Under the pieces are notes generated by a model. The model saw only the letters and a list, made by a program, of their open reading frames with translations. It ran no database searches and was not told the DNA's origin. This document shows positions 18,154 through 27,518 of a stretch of DNA of 64,000 nucleotides, piece by piece. The stretch's first letter is position 1, and every line of letters starts with the position of its first letter. Origin of the DNA: a bacterium. GTDB taxonomy: Bacteria > Desulfobacterota > Deferrisomatia > Deferrisomatales > Deferrisomataceae. A program made the translations under genes and the position numbers. The stretch covers positions 1-64,000 of the forward strand of contig JALUTY010000122.1 of assembly GCA_027021615.1 (NCBI GenBank). The letters are read 5' to 3'.

Positions 18154-19044
18154 GTGGAAGTGAAGACGTACCTGGAGGCCTGCCGGACCCGGGTGGACGA
18201 GTGGCTGGATCGGTGGCTGCCGCCCGCCGACCGGTTCCCCCGGCCCCTGTTCGAGGCCATGCGCTACAGCCTGTTCGCGGGGGGCAAGCGGATGCGCCCC
18301 GCCCTGACCCTGGCGGCCTGCGAGACCTTGGGCGGCGAGCCCGAGGCGGCCGTGCCGTTCGCGGCGGCTTTGGAGATGATCCACACTTACAGCCTGATCC
18401 ACGACGACCTGCCCGCCATGGACGACGACGACCTGCGGCGGGGCCGGCCCACCAACCACAAGGTGTTCGGTGAGGGTATGGCCGTGCTGACGGGCGACGG
18501 GCTGCTGACCGATGCGTTCTCCGCCCTGACCGATCCGGAGGTGCTCCGGGTCCACCCCCCCGAGCGGGTGGTGCGGGCCGTGGCCGAGCTGGCCCGGGCG
18601 GCCGGGACCGCGGGCATGGTGGGCGGCCAGGCCCTGGACCTGGCGAGCGAGGGCCGGGTGCCGGACCTGCCGACCCTCGAGTTTCTGCACACCCACAAGA
18701 CCGGGGCCCTCATCCGGGCTGCCGTGGTGCTGGGGGCGCTGGCCGCGGGGGCCGGAGAGGAGGACCTGGGGCGGCTCGGCCGGTTCGCCGAGCGGGTGGG
18801 GCTGGCGTTCCAGATCGCGGACGACATCCTCGACGTGGAGGGGGACCCGGAGGAGCTGGGCAAGCCGGTGGGCAGCGACGAGGGCCGTGCCAAGGCCACC
18901 TACCCGGCTCTTCTGGGGCTTTCGGAGTCGCGGCGGCTGATGCAGGCGATCGTGGCCGAGGCCATGGACCTGCTGACCCCCTACGGCGAGCGGGCCGCAA
19001 CGCTCCGGGCCCTGGCCCGGTTCGTGGTGGAGCGCCGTCATTGA
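18154..19044 (+). CDS. ispA: Polyprenyl (farnesyl/geranylgeranyl) diphosphate synthase
   Basis: 296 residues from GTG 18154, seven bases after AAGGAG; an in-frame GTG at 18148 is too close to that site. Both Asp-rich motifs are present: [14 protein letters not shown] (first) and DDILDVEGD (second), with GGKRMRPAL for isopentenyl-diphosphate binding. The short FARM region ([16 protein letters not shown]) fits a C15 product. It condenses DMAPP/GPP with IPP to make farnesyl diphosphate, precursor of undecaprenyl phosphate, quinones and hopanoids. It lies upstream of dxs, which supplies its substrates through the MEP pathway. Confidence 0.93.
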   Translation: MEVKTYLEACRTRVDEWLDRWLPPADRFPRPLFEAMRYSLFAGGKRMRPALTLAACETLGGEPEAAVPFAAALEMIHTYSLIHDDLPAMDDDDLRRGRPTNHKVFGEGMAVLTGDGLLTDAFSALTDPEVLRVHPPERVVRAVAELARAAGTAGMVGGQALDLASEGRVPDLPTLEFLHTHKTGALIRAAVVLGALAAGAGEEDLGRLGRFAERVGLAFQIADDILDVEGDPEELGKPVGSDEGRAKATYPALLGLSESRRLMQAIVAEAMDLLTPYGERAATLRALARFVVERRH

Positions 19045-19061
19045 ACGACCCGGGAGACCGA

Positions 19062-20954
19062 ATGAGACCGCGAGAACCCGTTCTTCCCCGCGTCCAGGGG
19101 CCGGCAGACCTGAAGAACCTCGACCGGGCCCAGCTCGAGCAGCTGGCGGGCGAGATCCGGGCGTTCATCCTGGAGAAGCTCTCCCCCGTGGGCGGCCACC
19201 TGGCCTCCAGCCTGGGGGTGGTGGAGCTCACCGTGGCCCTGCACCGGGTGTTCGACTCGCCCGAGGACCGGATCATCTGGGACGTGGGCCACCAGTGCTA
19301 CGCCCACAAGATTCTCACCGGCCGGCGCGACCGGTTCGGGAGCATCCGGCAGTCTGGCGGGCTCTCGGGGTTCCCCAAACGGAGCGAGAGCCCCCACGAC
19401 GCGTTCGGCACCGGCCACTCGTCCACCTCGATCTCCGCCGCCCTGGGCATGGCCGTGGCCCGGGACCTGGCCGGGGAGAGTCGCAAGGTGGTGGCCGTGA
19501 TCGGCGACGGCTCCATGACCGCGGGGCTGGCCTTCGAGGGGCTCAACCACGCCGGCCACCTGGACCGGGATCTGGTGGTGGTGCTCAACGACAACGAGAT
19601 GAGCATCTCCCCCAACGTGGGGGCCCTGTCGTCGTACCTTTCGCGCATCCTCACCGGCGACCTGTACTCCCGGTTCCGCAAGGACGTGGAGGAGTTCCTG
19701 AAGGCCATCCCGAGCCTGGGCGGTGCCATGGCCCGGCTGGCCAAGCGGGTCGAGGAGCACGTGAAGGGGTTCTTCTCGCCCGGCATGCTGTTCGAGGAGC
19801 TGGGGTTCACCTACGTGGGGCCGATCGACGGCCACAACGTGGGCCACCTGGTCGCCGCGTTCGAGAACGTGAAGAAGTTCCGCAAGCCGGTGCTGGTGCA
19901 CGTGGTGACCCAGAAGGGACGGGGCTTTCCCCCGGCCGAGGAGGCGCCCACCCGGTTCCACGGGGTGGGGCCGTTCGACCCGTGCAACGGCCGGAGCCGC
20001 CCCGGCTTGGGGGCCGCACCGAGCTACACGGCGGTGTTCCGCGACACCCTGATCGAGCTGGCCGAGAAGGACCCCCGGATCGTGGCCATCACGGCGGCCA
20101 TGCCCGAGGGGACCGGGCTCGACGGGTTTCGGGAGCGGTTCCCGGACCGGTTCTTCGACGTGGGCATCGCCGAGCAGCACGCCGTGACCTTTGCCGCCGG
20201 TCTGGCGGCCGAGGGGTGGAAGCCGGTGGTGGCCATCTACTCCACGTTCCTCCAGCGGGCCTACGACCAGATCGTGCACGACGTGGCGCTCCAGGGCCTG
20301 CCGGTGGTGTTCGCCCTGGACCGGGCGGGGCTGGTGGGGGCGGACGGGCCCACCCACCACGGGGCCTTCGACCTCTCGTACCTGCGGCACGTGCCCGGCA
20401 TGGCCGTGCTGGCCCCGGCCGACGAGGACGAGCTGCGCCACGCCCTGGCCACGGCCCTGGCATGGGGCCGGCCAGCCGCGGTGCGCTACCCGCGGGGCGC
20501 CGGGGTGGGGGTGCCCAGGGAGGGCCCCCTTCGGCCCTGGCCGGTGGGCGAGGGCCGGCTGGTGCTGGGCGACCCGTCCGATCCCGGGGTGGCGGTGGTG
20601 TCGGCGGGCACCGTGGCGAAGGCCGCCCGTCAGGCCGTGGAGCGGGCTCGGGCCGAGGGAGTTCAAGCGACCTGGTTCGACGCCCGATACGTAAAGCCAT
20701 TGGATCGTGAGGGAATCGTGGGTCTGGCCTCCCGGGCCCGGGGCCTGGTGACCGTGGAGGAGAACGCCCTGGCCGGCGGGTTCGGCTCGGCCGTGCTGGA
20801 GTGCCTGGTGGACGAGGGGGTGGCCCTGCCCCGGGTGCGGCGCCTGGGCCTGCCGGACCGGTTCGTGGAGCACGGCCCCCAGGAGGAGCTCCGGCGGTCG
20901 GTGGGGCTCGACGCCGACGCCGTGTATGGGGCCATCCGGGATCTGGCGGGGTGA
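19062..20954 (+). CDS. dxs: 1-Deoxy-D-xylulose-5-phosphate synthase
   Basis: 630 residues. ATG 19062 has GGGAG five bases upstream; a TTG at 19041 overlapping ispA is the alternative start. Thiamine-diphosphate motifs are intact: [36 protein letters not shown] with downstream [12 protein letters not shown], the catalytic-region [15 protein letters not shown] in the central domain, and a C-terminal transketolase domain ([10 protein letters not shown]). It condenses pyruvate with glyceraldehyde-3-phosphate, the first step of the MEP isoprenoid pathway. It ends with a GTGA overlap into tlyA. Confidence 0.96.
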   Translation: MRPREPVLPRVQGPADLKNLDRAQLEQLAGEIRAFILEKLSPVGGHLASSLGVVELTVALHRVFDSPEDRIIWDVGHQCYAHKILTGRRDRFGSIRQSGGLSGFPKRSESPHDAFGTGHSSTSISAALGMAVARDLAGESRKVVAVIGDGSMTAGLAFEGLNHAGHLDRDLVVVLNDNEMSISPNVGALSSYLSRILTGDLYSRFRKDVEEFLKAIPSLGGAMARLAKRVEEHVKGFFSPGMLFEELGFTYVGPIDGHNVGHLVAAFENVKKFRKPVLVHVVTQKGRGFPPAEEAPTRFHGVGPFDPCNGRSRPGLGAAPSYTAVFRDTLIELAEKDPRIVAITAAMPEGTGLDGFRERFPDRFFDVGIAEQHAVTFAAGLAAEGWKPVVAIYSTFLQRAYDQIVHDVALQGLPVVFALDRAGLVGADGPTHHGAFDLSYLRHVPGMAVLAPADEDELRHALATALAWGRPAAVRYPRGAGVGVPREGPLRPWPVGEGRLVLGDPSDPGVAVVSAGTVAKAARQAVERARAEGVQATWFDARYVKPLDREGIVGLASRARGLVTVEENALAGGFGSAVLECLVDEGVALPRVRRLGLPDRFVEHGPQEELRRSVGLDADAVYGAIRDLAG

Positions 20955-21712
20955 GCCGGGGCGTCCGGATCGACGAGCTACTGGTGGAGCGGGGGCTCGC
21001 CCCCACGCGCCAGAGGGCCCGGGCCCTGGTGCTGGCCGGCCTGGTGGTGGCGGGAGACCGGCGGGTGGACAAGCCGGGGCAAAGGGTGGACCCGGCCTCC
21101 GAGGTCCGGCTCAAGGGGGAGCCCTGCCCTTACGTGAGCCGGGGCGGGCTCAAGCTGGAGGCCGGGCTGCGGGCGTTCGGGATCCGGCCCGAGGGCCGGG
21201 TGTGTGCCGACGTGGGTGCGAGCACCGGAGGGTTCACGGACTGCCTGCTCCAGCACGGGGCCCGGCGGGTGTACGCCATCGACGTGGGTTACGGCCAGCT
21301 GGCGTGGAAGCTGCGCCAGGACCCCCGGGTGATGAGCCTGGAGCGGCAGAACGTCCGCACCCTGCCGGCCGACGCCGTGCCCGAGCCCGTGGACCTGGCC
21401 GTGGTGGACACCTCGTTCATCTCCCTGGCCTTGGTGTTGCCGCGGGTCTGGGACCTGATTCGGCCGGGAGGGGAGGTGGTGGCCCTGGTGAAGCCCCAGT
21501 TCGAGGTGGGCCGGGAGCACGTGGGCAAGGGAGGGGTGGTCCGCGATCCCGAGCTGCGTCGGCAGGCCCTCGAGCGGGTGCTGGACACGGCTCGCCGGAT
21601 CGGGTACGGGGTGCTGAGCACGATGGAGAGCCCCGTGCCCGGAGCGAAGAAGGGCAACGTGGAGTTCCTGGCACATCTGCGGCGGCCGGGAGCTCCGGGG
21701 GAGACGAGGTAG
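20951..21712 (+). CDS. tlyA: TlyA-family rRNA (cytidine-2'-O)-methyltransferase
   Basis: 253 residues from GTG 20951, overlapping dxs. An S4 RNA-binding domain (~1-62; [27 protein letters not shown]) is followed by an FtsJ-type Rossmann methyltransferase with SAM-binding [21 protein letters not shown] and the catalytic-site [19 protein letters not shown]. TlyA methylates 16S and 23S rRNA ribose in mycobacteria; bacterial homologues were long labelled haemolysins. The ispA-dxs-tlyA order supports the call. Confidence 0.92.
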   Translation: MSRGVRIDELLVERGLAPTRQRARALVLAGLVVAGDRRVDKPGQRVDPASEVRLKGEPCPYVSRGGLKLEAGLRAFGIRPEGRVCADVGASTGGFTDCLLQHGARRVYAIDVGYGQLAWKLRQDPRVMSLERQNVRTLPADAVPEPVDLAVVDTSFISLALVLPRVWDLIRPGGEVVALVKPQFEVGREHVGKGGVVRDPELRRQALERVLDTARRIGYGVLSTMESPVPGAKKGNVEFLAHLRRPGAPGETR

Positions 21713-21716
21713 GCCG

Positions 21717-22712
21717 ATGGCGATCTTCAACTACGCAGCCCGTGAGCTCACCGCCAAGATCGTGTACTACGGGCCGGGCCTGTCGGGAAAGACCACGAGC
21801 ATCCAGCACATCCACTCCCGGATCAGCCCCAAGAACCGGGGGAAGCTGGTGAGCCTGGCCACCGAGACGGACCGGACCCTGTTCTTCGACTTCTTCCCGG
21901 TGGACTTCGGCCGGGTGGGCGGGTTCCGGGTGAAGTTCAACTTCTACACTGTACCCGGCCAGGTGTTCTACAACACCACGCGAAAGCTGGTCCTCAAGGG
22001 CGCCGACGGGGTGGTGTTCGTGGCCGACTCCCAGCCCGGGATGATGGAGCAGAACCTGGAGAGCCTGGAGAACCTGAAGGAGAACCTGAAGGCCCACGGC
22101 ATCGACTGGGAGACCGTGCCGTTCGTCATCCAGTACAACAAGCGCGACCTGCCGGGCGCGTTGCCCGTGGAGGAGATGCGCCGTCACCTGAACCCCCGGG
22201 GGGTGCCGGACTTCGCCACCACCGCCACCACGGGCGAGGGCGTGATGGAGGCGATGAAGACCATCTGCAGGATGGTCCTGGAGGACATTCAGCGAAAGCA
22301 GCGCCGGGGTGCCGGCCGCCCCGCCACGGCCAAGCCTGCCTCGGCCAAGCCGGTGTCGGACGACCGAGCCGGGTCTCCGGCCGAGCCGTCGGCCGCGGCC
22401 AAGGTGGAGGACATCCGTGAGGTCCAGTCCCGGGCGGCTCGCAAGGCGGCCGAGGCCGAGACCCCGGGGGTGGAGCGGACCCTGGTGGTGCCGGTGCAGG
22501 GTGCCGGCCCCACAAGCGTTCAGGTGGCGATCCCCCTGGAGCTGGAGATCCAGGAGGGGGTGGAGGCGGTCCAGCTCCAGGTGCACATCCGGGTGGAGTA
22601 CCTGACCGGGGGGGGCGGCGAGGTCCGCTTGCGGGAGGCGACCGCCCAGCAGACCCCCTCCGCCGCCCCGGAGAAGAGGGGGCTCCTCGCCCGTCTGTTC
22701 GGCAGGGGATAG
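21717..22712 (+). CDS. mglA: MglA-type Ras-like GTPase with C-terminal extension
   Basis: 331 residues. Residues 1-~195 match MglA closely: P-loop YYGPGLSGKTTS, SLATETDRTLFFDF, YTVPGQVFYNTTRKLVLKGADGVVFVADSQ, and the base-recognition QYNKRDLP. MglA sets the leading pole in gliding and twitching cells and controls type IV pili. Unusually, a ~135-residue tail follows: an Ala/Pro/Lys linker (~200-260), a beta-rich stretch (~265-305, VERTLVVPVQGAGPTSVQVAI) and a basic end LLARLFGRG. Canonical MglA is ~195 residues. No mglB or roadblock gene is adjacent; the next gene begins 4 bp later. Confidence 0.88.
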   Translation: MAIFNYAARELTAKIVYYGPGLSGKTTSIQHIHSRISPKNRGKLVSLATETDRTLFFDFFPVDFGRVGGFRVKFNFYTVPGQVFYNTTRKLVLKGADGVVFVADSQPGMMEQNLESLENLKENLKAHGIDWETVPFVIQYNKRDLPGALPVEEMRRHLNPRGVPDFATTATTGEGVMEAMKTICRMVLEDIQRKQRRGAGRPATAKPASAKPVSDDRAGSPAEPSAAAKVEDIREVQSRAARKAAEAETPGVERTLVVPVQGAGPTSVQVAIPLELEIQEGVEAVQLQVHIRVEYLTGGGGEVRLREATAQQTPSAAPEKRGLLARLFGRG

Positions 22713-22715
22713 CCG

Positions 22716-23486
22716 GTGGAGCCCCCGGTCTACTTCATCGGAGCCGGCCCCGGCGCGCCGGACTACCTGACCCTGGAGGGGCTTCGAGCCCTGGAGGCGT
22801 GCGGGGCGGTCCTTGCCCCGGCCTCGTTCCAGCGCAGCTTCTCGGACTTTCTGGACGGCAAGGATTTGGAGAGCCCCTTCGCCCTTCCCCATGCGGGGGT
22901 GATGCGCTGGATCGAGGAGCGGCTGACCCGGGGCCCGGTGGGGGTGCTGATCCCCGGCGACTTCAGCGTGTTCTGCCCCTTCCAGTCGTTCGTGGCCGCT
23001 TTCGGCACTCGGGCCCGGGTGATCCCCGGGGTGGGGGCCCATGCGGCCGCCGCAGCGCTTCTGCGGAAGACCTTCGACCTGCCCGAGGTGGCCCACGCCA
23101 CCGTGATCACCAGCCCCCGGGCGTTCGGCCGGGCCGGCTCGTCGGTCAGCCTGCGGGACTTCGCCAAGCCCGGTCACACCCTGGTGCTCTACATGAACGA
23201 CCAGCCCCTGGCCGAGCTGGCGGCCGAGCTGAGGGCCGGGTACGGCGCGGACGTACCGATCGCCATCGTGGAGGAGATCGGCTGCCCGGACGAGCGGGTG
23301 ACCGTGGCCACCCTGGACACCGTGGTGGACCGGGTCGGCGACCGGGATCCGTTCGGCCTGGGCTCGTCCGATCCGGAGCCGGCCCTGGCCCTGGTGGTGG
23401 TGGGCGAGGTCCTGGCTCGGGACGAGGACCCGTCCTGGTGGGACCGTCGGTACGAGAGCGTGTGGAAGCCGAGGAACATGAGGTAG
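22716..23486 (+). CDS. SAM-dependent tetrapyrrole methylase, CobM/CbiF-like
   Basis: 256 residues from GTG 22716. VYFIGAGPGAPDYLTLEG at the N-terminus is the precorrin/cobalt-precorrin methylase signature, and ARVIPGVGAHAAAAALLRKTFDLPEVAHATVITSPR resembles the CbiF (C11-methylase) core. The usual GDPSxY motif reads GDFSVFCP, so the active-site loop is divergent. It directly follows mglA, and no other corrin-ring genes surround it, although cobUTSC lie ~15 kb away. It may be a genuine CbiF placed alone, or a repurposed methylase. Family is secure; substrate is not. Confidence 0.75.
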   Translation: MEPPVYFIGAGPGAPDYLTLEGLRALEACGAVLAPASFQRSFSDFLDGKDLESPFALPHAGVMRWIEERLTRGPVGVLIPGDFSVFCPFQSFVAAFGTRARVIPGVGAHAAAAALLRKTFDLPEVAHATVITSPRAFGRAGSSVSLRDFAKPGHTLVLYMNDQPLAELAAELRAGYGADVPIAIVEEIGCPDERVTVATLDTVVDRVGDRDPFGLGSSDPEPALALVVVGEVLARDEDPSWWDRRYESVWKPRNMR

Positions 23487-23487
23487 G

Positions 23488-23514
23488 GTCGGTCGTCGGT
23501 CCACGGTCTATGGG
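23488..23514. repeat. Period-7 tandem array
   Basis: A short array of TCGGTCG-like heptads (tcggtcg, tcggtcc, acggtct) fills the spacer between the methylase and the U32 gene. It is one of several such arrays in the window; related ones lie at 27352-27372, 36736-36772, 56986-57013 and 57060-57094. Confidence 0.6.
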
Positions 23515-23532
23515 GTGATGGAGGAGCGTCGC

Positions 23533-24498
23533 GTGGTTGAGCCGGCTTCGAGCCCGACCCCTGCGGGGCCGGGCATCCTGGCCCCGGTGGACGGTCCCCA
23601 CGAGGTGGCGCCCCTGGCCGAGGCCGGGGCCACCGAGCTGTACGGCGGGGTGTGGGCCCCCGACGGCGAGCCGGGCCTGTCGGCCACCCAGCGGACCTTT
23701 GCCTCGGCCCACTTCGCGGACGAGGCCGCCCTGCGGACCGCGATCCGGACGGCCCGCTCTCTGGGTCTTGGGTTCCACCTCACCTTGAACGCCCCCCTTT
23801 ACGCCCCCCAACGCTTGGAAAGCCTGCTCGCCCTGGCCGACCGGGCCGCCGGGTGGGGGGCCACCGGCGTGATCGCGGCAGACCCGGGCCTGCTGGCGGC
23901 CCTGGCGGACCGGCAGCGCGGGCCGATGCTCACCCTGTCCACCCTGGGTGGTGCGCTCAACGCCGAAGCGTTCCGGTTCTTCGAGCGGTACGGGATCTCC
24001 CGGGCGGTGCTGCCGCGGCACCTCACTTTGGAGGAGGTGAGGGCGGTCTGCCGCGGAGTGCCCGGGGTGGAGTTCGAGGCGTTCGTGCTGGTGGGGGCCT
24101 GCCCCAACGAGGAGTCCCTGTGCACTTTCCAGCACGTGAGCCCTTCGAAACGGTGGCCGTGCGAGATCTCGTATCGCCTCACGGATGGGGCGGGTGAGCC
24201 CTTGCCAGCCGACCATCCCTTGGTGCGGTGGTACCGGCAGTGGGGGGAGACGGATCGGAGGCTGGGGTGCGGGCTGTGCGCCGTGCCCCGGTGGGTGGAG
24301 GCCGGGGTGCGCCACCTCAAGATCGTGGGCCGCGGCGGGCCCACGGCTCAAAAGGCGGCCAACGTGGCGCTCGTGGCGGCCGTGCTCCGGGGCGAGGTGG
24401 CCGAGGTCCCCCGGGCCTACCGGGAGCGGTTCGGCCGGCCGTGCCACCGGCTCGTGTGCTACGCCCGGGAGCTGTGGTCGGGCCGGCCGGCGTCCTGA
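23533..24498 (+). CDS. Peptidase U32 family protein
   Basis: 321 residues from GTG 23533, which has GGAGG(AG) at the right distance; GTG/ATG 23515-23518 is an alternative. ILAPVDGPHEVAPLAEAGATELYGG is the U32 start, and the Cys residues in VLVGACPNEESLCTFQ and LGCGLCAVPRWVEAGV resemble the Fe-S-ligand pattern of U32 proteins such as UbiU/UbiV, YegQ and RlhA. Members act in hydroxylation of ubiquinone or rRNA and tRNA, and in collagen degradation; which applies here cannot be told. The fold is a TIM-like barrel (VGRGGPTAQKAANVALV near the end). Confidence 0.75.
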   Translation: MVEPASSPTPAGPGILAPVDGPHEVAPLAEAGATELYGGVWAPDGEPGLSATQRTFASAHFADEAALRTAIRTARSLGLGFHLTLNAPLYAPQRLESLLALADRAAGWGATGVIAADPGLLAALADRQRGPMLTLSTLGGALNAEAFRFFERYGISRAVLPRHLTLEEVRAVCRGVPGVEFEAFVLVGACPNEESLCTFQHVSPSKRWPCEISYRLTDGAGEPLPADHPLVRWYRQWGETDRRLGCGLCAVPRWVEAGVRHLKIVGRGGPTAQKAANVALVAAVLRGEVAEVPRAYRERFGRPCHRLVCYARELWSGRPAS

Positions 24499-24507
24499 AC
24501 GCCCAAC

Positions 24508-25461
24508 TCAACGCGCGGGCACCCGGAATCGGGCCAGGAGCGGGGCGTGGTCCGAGCCCGCGTCGAAGGGGTCGAACCCTGGGCCCTCCAGGGCGGGCCG
24601 GAGCCGCTCGTTGTGGACCTCGGCCCCGGCGAAATGGGGCAGGAGGGCCTGGGAGATCAGGATGTGGTCGAGCATCTCTTTGCGGCCCCGGTACACCTGG
24701 GTGAACCGTCGGTCGGCCGGGATCGCCTCCTCGCAGGCCACCAGCTCGAGGGCCGCCAGGGACGGGCTGTCGCAGGCCCGGGCGTCCCCGGCCACGATGC
24801 GGAGCCCCTCGGAGTCGAGGCTGTCGTTGAAATCCCCCAGCACCACCACCCGGGCCTCAGGATCCCGCCGCAGCAGGTGGTCGACGGCCCGGCGGATCTG
24901 TACGGCCTGGGCCAGGCGCTTGGCCTCGGTCACGAGCCGCCCCTCCCCCGCGTCCCCCAAGCTCTGCCACCGGTCGGCCTCGGCCTGGCCCTGGAGCTCC
25001 CGGGTGTAAGAAGGGATCTTGGACTTCCAATGGACGACGATCAGGGTGACAGGAAACCCAGGGACGCCCCAGGTCACCTGGAGGGCCGGCCGGCTGAACG
25101 CGCCCCGGACCACCACCTCCAGGCCGGCCCGCCGGTCCACCACCTCCAGATCGATACCGGCGGCCACGCTGCGGGCCTCGGAAAGGGGGAGCCGGGAGAA
25201 CACGCCGCATCGCAGCGGGCTCGACCCCCGCTCGGCCAGGGCCACGTGGGGGTAGCCCAGGCCATCCAGGAGGGGGGCGAGGAGGTCCGGGTCCACCAGC
25301 TCCTGGAACGCCACCGCGTCCGCGTCCAGACGCCGGATCGCTCGGCGCAGGGCCTCCAGGTGCTCGGGGATCCGGGCCCGTGCCTGAGGGGTCTCCTCGT
25401 CGGGCCGGACGCCCAGGTTCTCCAGGTTGTAGGTGGCCAGCCGCAGCTCCCGGCAAGACAC
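24508..25461 (-). CDS. Endonuclease/exonuclease/phosphatase family protein
   Basis: 317 residues from GTG 25461, preceded by gaggggg. EEP-fold motifs are intact: LRLATYNLENLG, DAVAFQELVD (metal-binding Glu), VVVLGDFNDSLDSEG (catalytic Asp-Asn), and AGSDHAPLLARF (catalytic His near the C-terminus). The family includes DNases, phosphodiesterases and lipid phosphatases; the VVHWKSKI segment and GDFND suggest an extracellular-nuclease-like enzyme, but no signal peptide is seen. It lies 11 bp after the thioredoxin-like gene, so the two may be co-transcribed. Confidence 0.8.
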   Translation of the reverse strand: MSCRELRLATYNLENLGVRPDEETPQARARIPEHLEALRRAIRRLDADAVAFQELVDPDLLAPLLDGLGYPHVALAERGSSPLRCGVFSRLPLSEARSVAAGIDLEVVDRRAGLEVVVRGAFSRPALQVTWGVPGFPVTLIVVHWKSKIPSYTRELQGQAEADRWQSLGDAGEGRLVTEAKRLAQAVQIRRAVDHLLRRDPEARVVVLGDFNDSLDSEGLRIVAGDARACDSPSLAALELVACEEAIPADRRFTQVYRGRKEMLDHILISQALLPHFAGAEVHNERLRPALEGPGFDPFDAGSDHAPLLARFRVPAR

Positions 25462-25472
25462 GAAGGGCCCCC

Positions 25473-26009
25473 TCAATCGTCCCCGGAGGCTTTTTCCTCC
25501 GGGGCCACGGACAGCCGGGCCAGGGTCTCTCGGATCTGCTCGGCCGTCTGGAACCGGGTATCGTCTCGGACCCGCCCCTGGGGATCCACCAAGACCAGCC
25601 GGGGGATCACCCGGACCTTGTAGGCCGGGATGGCCTCGCCCTCCGGGTCCAGCAGGATCCGGTGGGGGTACATCCGGGGGGTCGCCTGGACCTTGGGGGC
25701 CACCACGTCCGCCCCCTCCCGGAGGAACACCTCCACCACCGTTACCCCCCGTTTCTCCAGCTCGGCCGCCAGCAGGTTGAGCTCCTTTACCTGGATCTCG
25801 CACTGGGGGCACCAGGTGGTGCCGAACTTCAAGAGGGTCCAGCCCCGGATCGTTTCGGAGATCGTGGCGGCCCGGCCATCCAGGTCCTGGAGCGTCAGGT
25901 CCGGCACGGGGGTATCGACCCCCCCGTATGTGCCCGCCGCCGGGGCTCGGAATCCGCATAGGAAGAGGGCCGCGACCACCACGGCGGCCACGGGGAAGGA
26001 AAAGCGCAC
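25473..26009 (-). CDS. TlpA/ResA-like thiol-disulfide oxidoreductase
   Basis: 178 residues from GTG 26009, with aaggaggt upstream. A signal peptide (~1-25, ending APAAG) exports it to the periplasm. The thioredoxin fold has the redox pair in TTWCPQC (Cys67, Cys70), a longer insertion between the motif and the cis-Pro region (VIPRLVLVDPQG), and a C-terminal helix. It probably reduces or exchanges disulfides in exported proteins or cytochrome c precursors. Its partner is not evident. Confidence 0.85.
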   Translation of the reverse strand: MRFSFPVAAVVVAALFLCGFRAPAAGTYGGVDTPVPDLTLQDLDGRAATISETIRGWTLLKFGTTWCPQCEIQVKELNLLAAELEKRGVTVVEVFLREGADVVAPKVQATPRMYPHRILLDPEGEAIPAYKVRVIPRLVLVDPQGRVRDDTRFQTAEQIRETLARLSVAPEEKASGDD

Positions 26010-26153
26010 GGGAACCTCCTTAGCGCGTGCGTGAAAGCGGGAAAGCAGGAACGTCCGGATCGGCCCGGGAAGGTTCCACCCCCAGCCGGTCCGCCGATGT
26101 CGTCGAGGGACCCATTCTGTCTCAAGCCGTGGGGAAAGGCAAAGGAACGGCCG

Positions 26154-26939
26154 TCACCGGGCCCACAGGACCCGGGCGCCGGTGACCAGCAACGCCAGGC
26201 CCAAGCCCCTTCGGAGGGTTACGGGCCGAGCCCCCTGGGCGCACCGGGCTCCCCATCGGGCGGCGGTGAGAGCGGCCCCTCCGGCCAGGGCCCACGCCGG
26301 CAGGTGCACGAACCCCAGGGTAGCCGGGACGGGGTTTGCGGCCTGGATGCCCAGCGCCACGTACACGGCCGTGGCCGGAGCCGCGGAGAACAGCATGAGC
26401 CCCGCGGCCGTGCCCACCGCCCGGTGGGCCGGTTGCCGCCCCGGCCCCGTGAGCAACGGCACCAGGAGCACCCCGCCGCCGATCCCGAACACCGAGGCGA
26501 CCGCTGCGGTCATCCCCGCGGCCGCGGCGAGGAGGGACGGGGCAAGGCTTCGGTGCCACGACCCGGGCCGGGGGAGCCACTGGCCGGCGCCCAGGAGGAC
26601 CAGGAAAGCGCCGAACGCCCCCTGGAGGGCTGCGGGGTGGGCCTGGGCTGCGAGCGCCCCCCCCAGGACGGCGCCGGTCACCACGGCCGGGGCCAGGCGC
26701 CGGAGCAGGGCCCGGTCCAACCGGCCGGCCCGGGCTTGGACCCGCAACGCGGCCGCGGCCGCCAGGATCACCACGGCCTTGGACGTGCCGATGGCCGTGG
26801 CCACCCGGGCGGGGGGGTAGCCCAGCATCCGGAACAGCTCCATGAACCCGGGCACCAGGAACACGCCTCCGCCGATCCCCAGGAACCCGGCGGCCCACCC
26901 CGCGCCCAGGCCCAGGGCCGGGAACCACAGCCAGGTCAC
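26154..26939 (-). CDS. TSUP/TauE-SafE family membrane transporter
   Basis: 261 residues, about eight transmembrane helices. The repeated GxGGGxxxVP signature occurs twice: GFLGIGGGVFLVPGFMEL near the N-terminus and VFGIGGGVLLVPLLTG in the second half, as expected for the internally duplicated TauE/SafE fold. It probably exports or imports a sulfur-containing or organic anion (sulfite, sulfoacetate or similar). The start is GTG 26939; the ribosome-binding site is weak. No sulfur-metabolism neighbours fix the substrate. Confidence 0.85.
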   Translation of the reverse strand: MTWLWFPALGLGAGWAAGFLGIGGGVFLVPGFMELFRMLGYPPARVATAIGTSKAVVILAAAAALRVQARAGRLDRALLRRLAPAVVTGAVLGGALAAQAHPAALQGAFGAFLVLLGAGQWLPRPGSWHRSLAPSLLAAAAGMTAAVASVFGIGGGVLLVPLLTGPGRQPAHRAVGTAAGLMLFSAAPATAVYVALGIQAANPVPATLGFVHLPAWALAGGAALTAARWGARCAQGARPVTLRRGLGLALLVTGARVLWAR

Positions 26940-26960
26940 GGCCGGCGCCGGGAGGTCGGC

Positions 26961-27350
26961 TCACCCACGGTGGGGCACCACGTGAACCTTGCGGGTGCGG
27001 GGGCCGTCGAACTCGGCCAGGTAGATCCCCTGCCAAGTCCCCAGGACGAGACGGCCCCCGGCCACCGGTACCTGGACCGAGGACCCCACCAGGGTGGCCT
27101 TGACGTGGGCGTCGGAGTTGCCCTCGGCGTGGCGGTAGGGACCGTGCCGGGGCACCAGCTTCGCCAAGTGGGTCAAGAGGTCGGCGGCCACGTCCGGGTC
27201 GGCATTCTCGTTGATGGTGACACCGGCCGTGGTGTGGGGAACGAACACGGTGCACAGCGCCGCGTCCGTTCCCTCCACGGCCCGGGTCACCTCGAGGGTG
27301 ATGTCCACGAAGCACTCCCGGCGTGGCGTCTTCACGGAAAGCGTGTGCAT
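26961..27350 (-). CDS. YjbQ/UPF0047 family protein
   Basis: 129 residues from ATG 27350 (gaggt upstream). CTVFVPHTTAGVTINENADPDV and the HAEGNSDAHVKATLVGSSV segment with its metal-binding histidines identify the YjbQ family; LGTWQGIYLAEFDGPR is the conserved C-terminal part. Members have thiamine-phosphate-synthase activity in vitro, but their in vivo role is unsettled. Full length, intact motifs. Confidence 0.9.
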   Translation of the reverse strand: MHTLSVKTPRRECFVDITLEVTRAVEGTDAALCTVFVPHTTAGVTINENADPDVAADLLTHLAKLVPRHGPYRHAEGNSDAHVKATLVGSSVQVPVAGGRLVLGTWQGIYLAEFDGPRTRKVHVVPHRG

Positions 27351-27518
27351 GGTAACCTCGGTCGTCGGTCGAAAAGGGCACGCAGCTGGCAACGCTTTCG
27401 TTGGAACTCGTAACCGTACCACAGGCGGGGCCCGTCGGCCCAACGGTCGCGCGATCCCGCGGGGTTCCTTGACTTGCCCAGGGGGCTCGGGTAAGAAGGG
27501 CGGCCGTTGGAGGGACCC

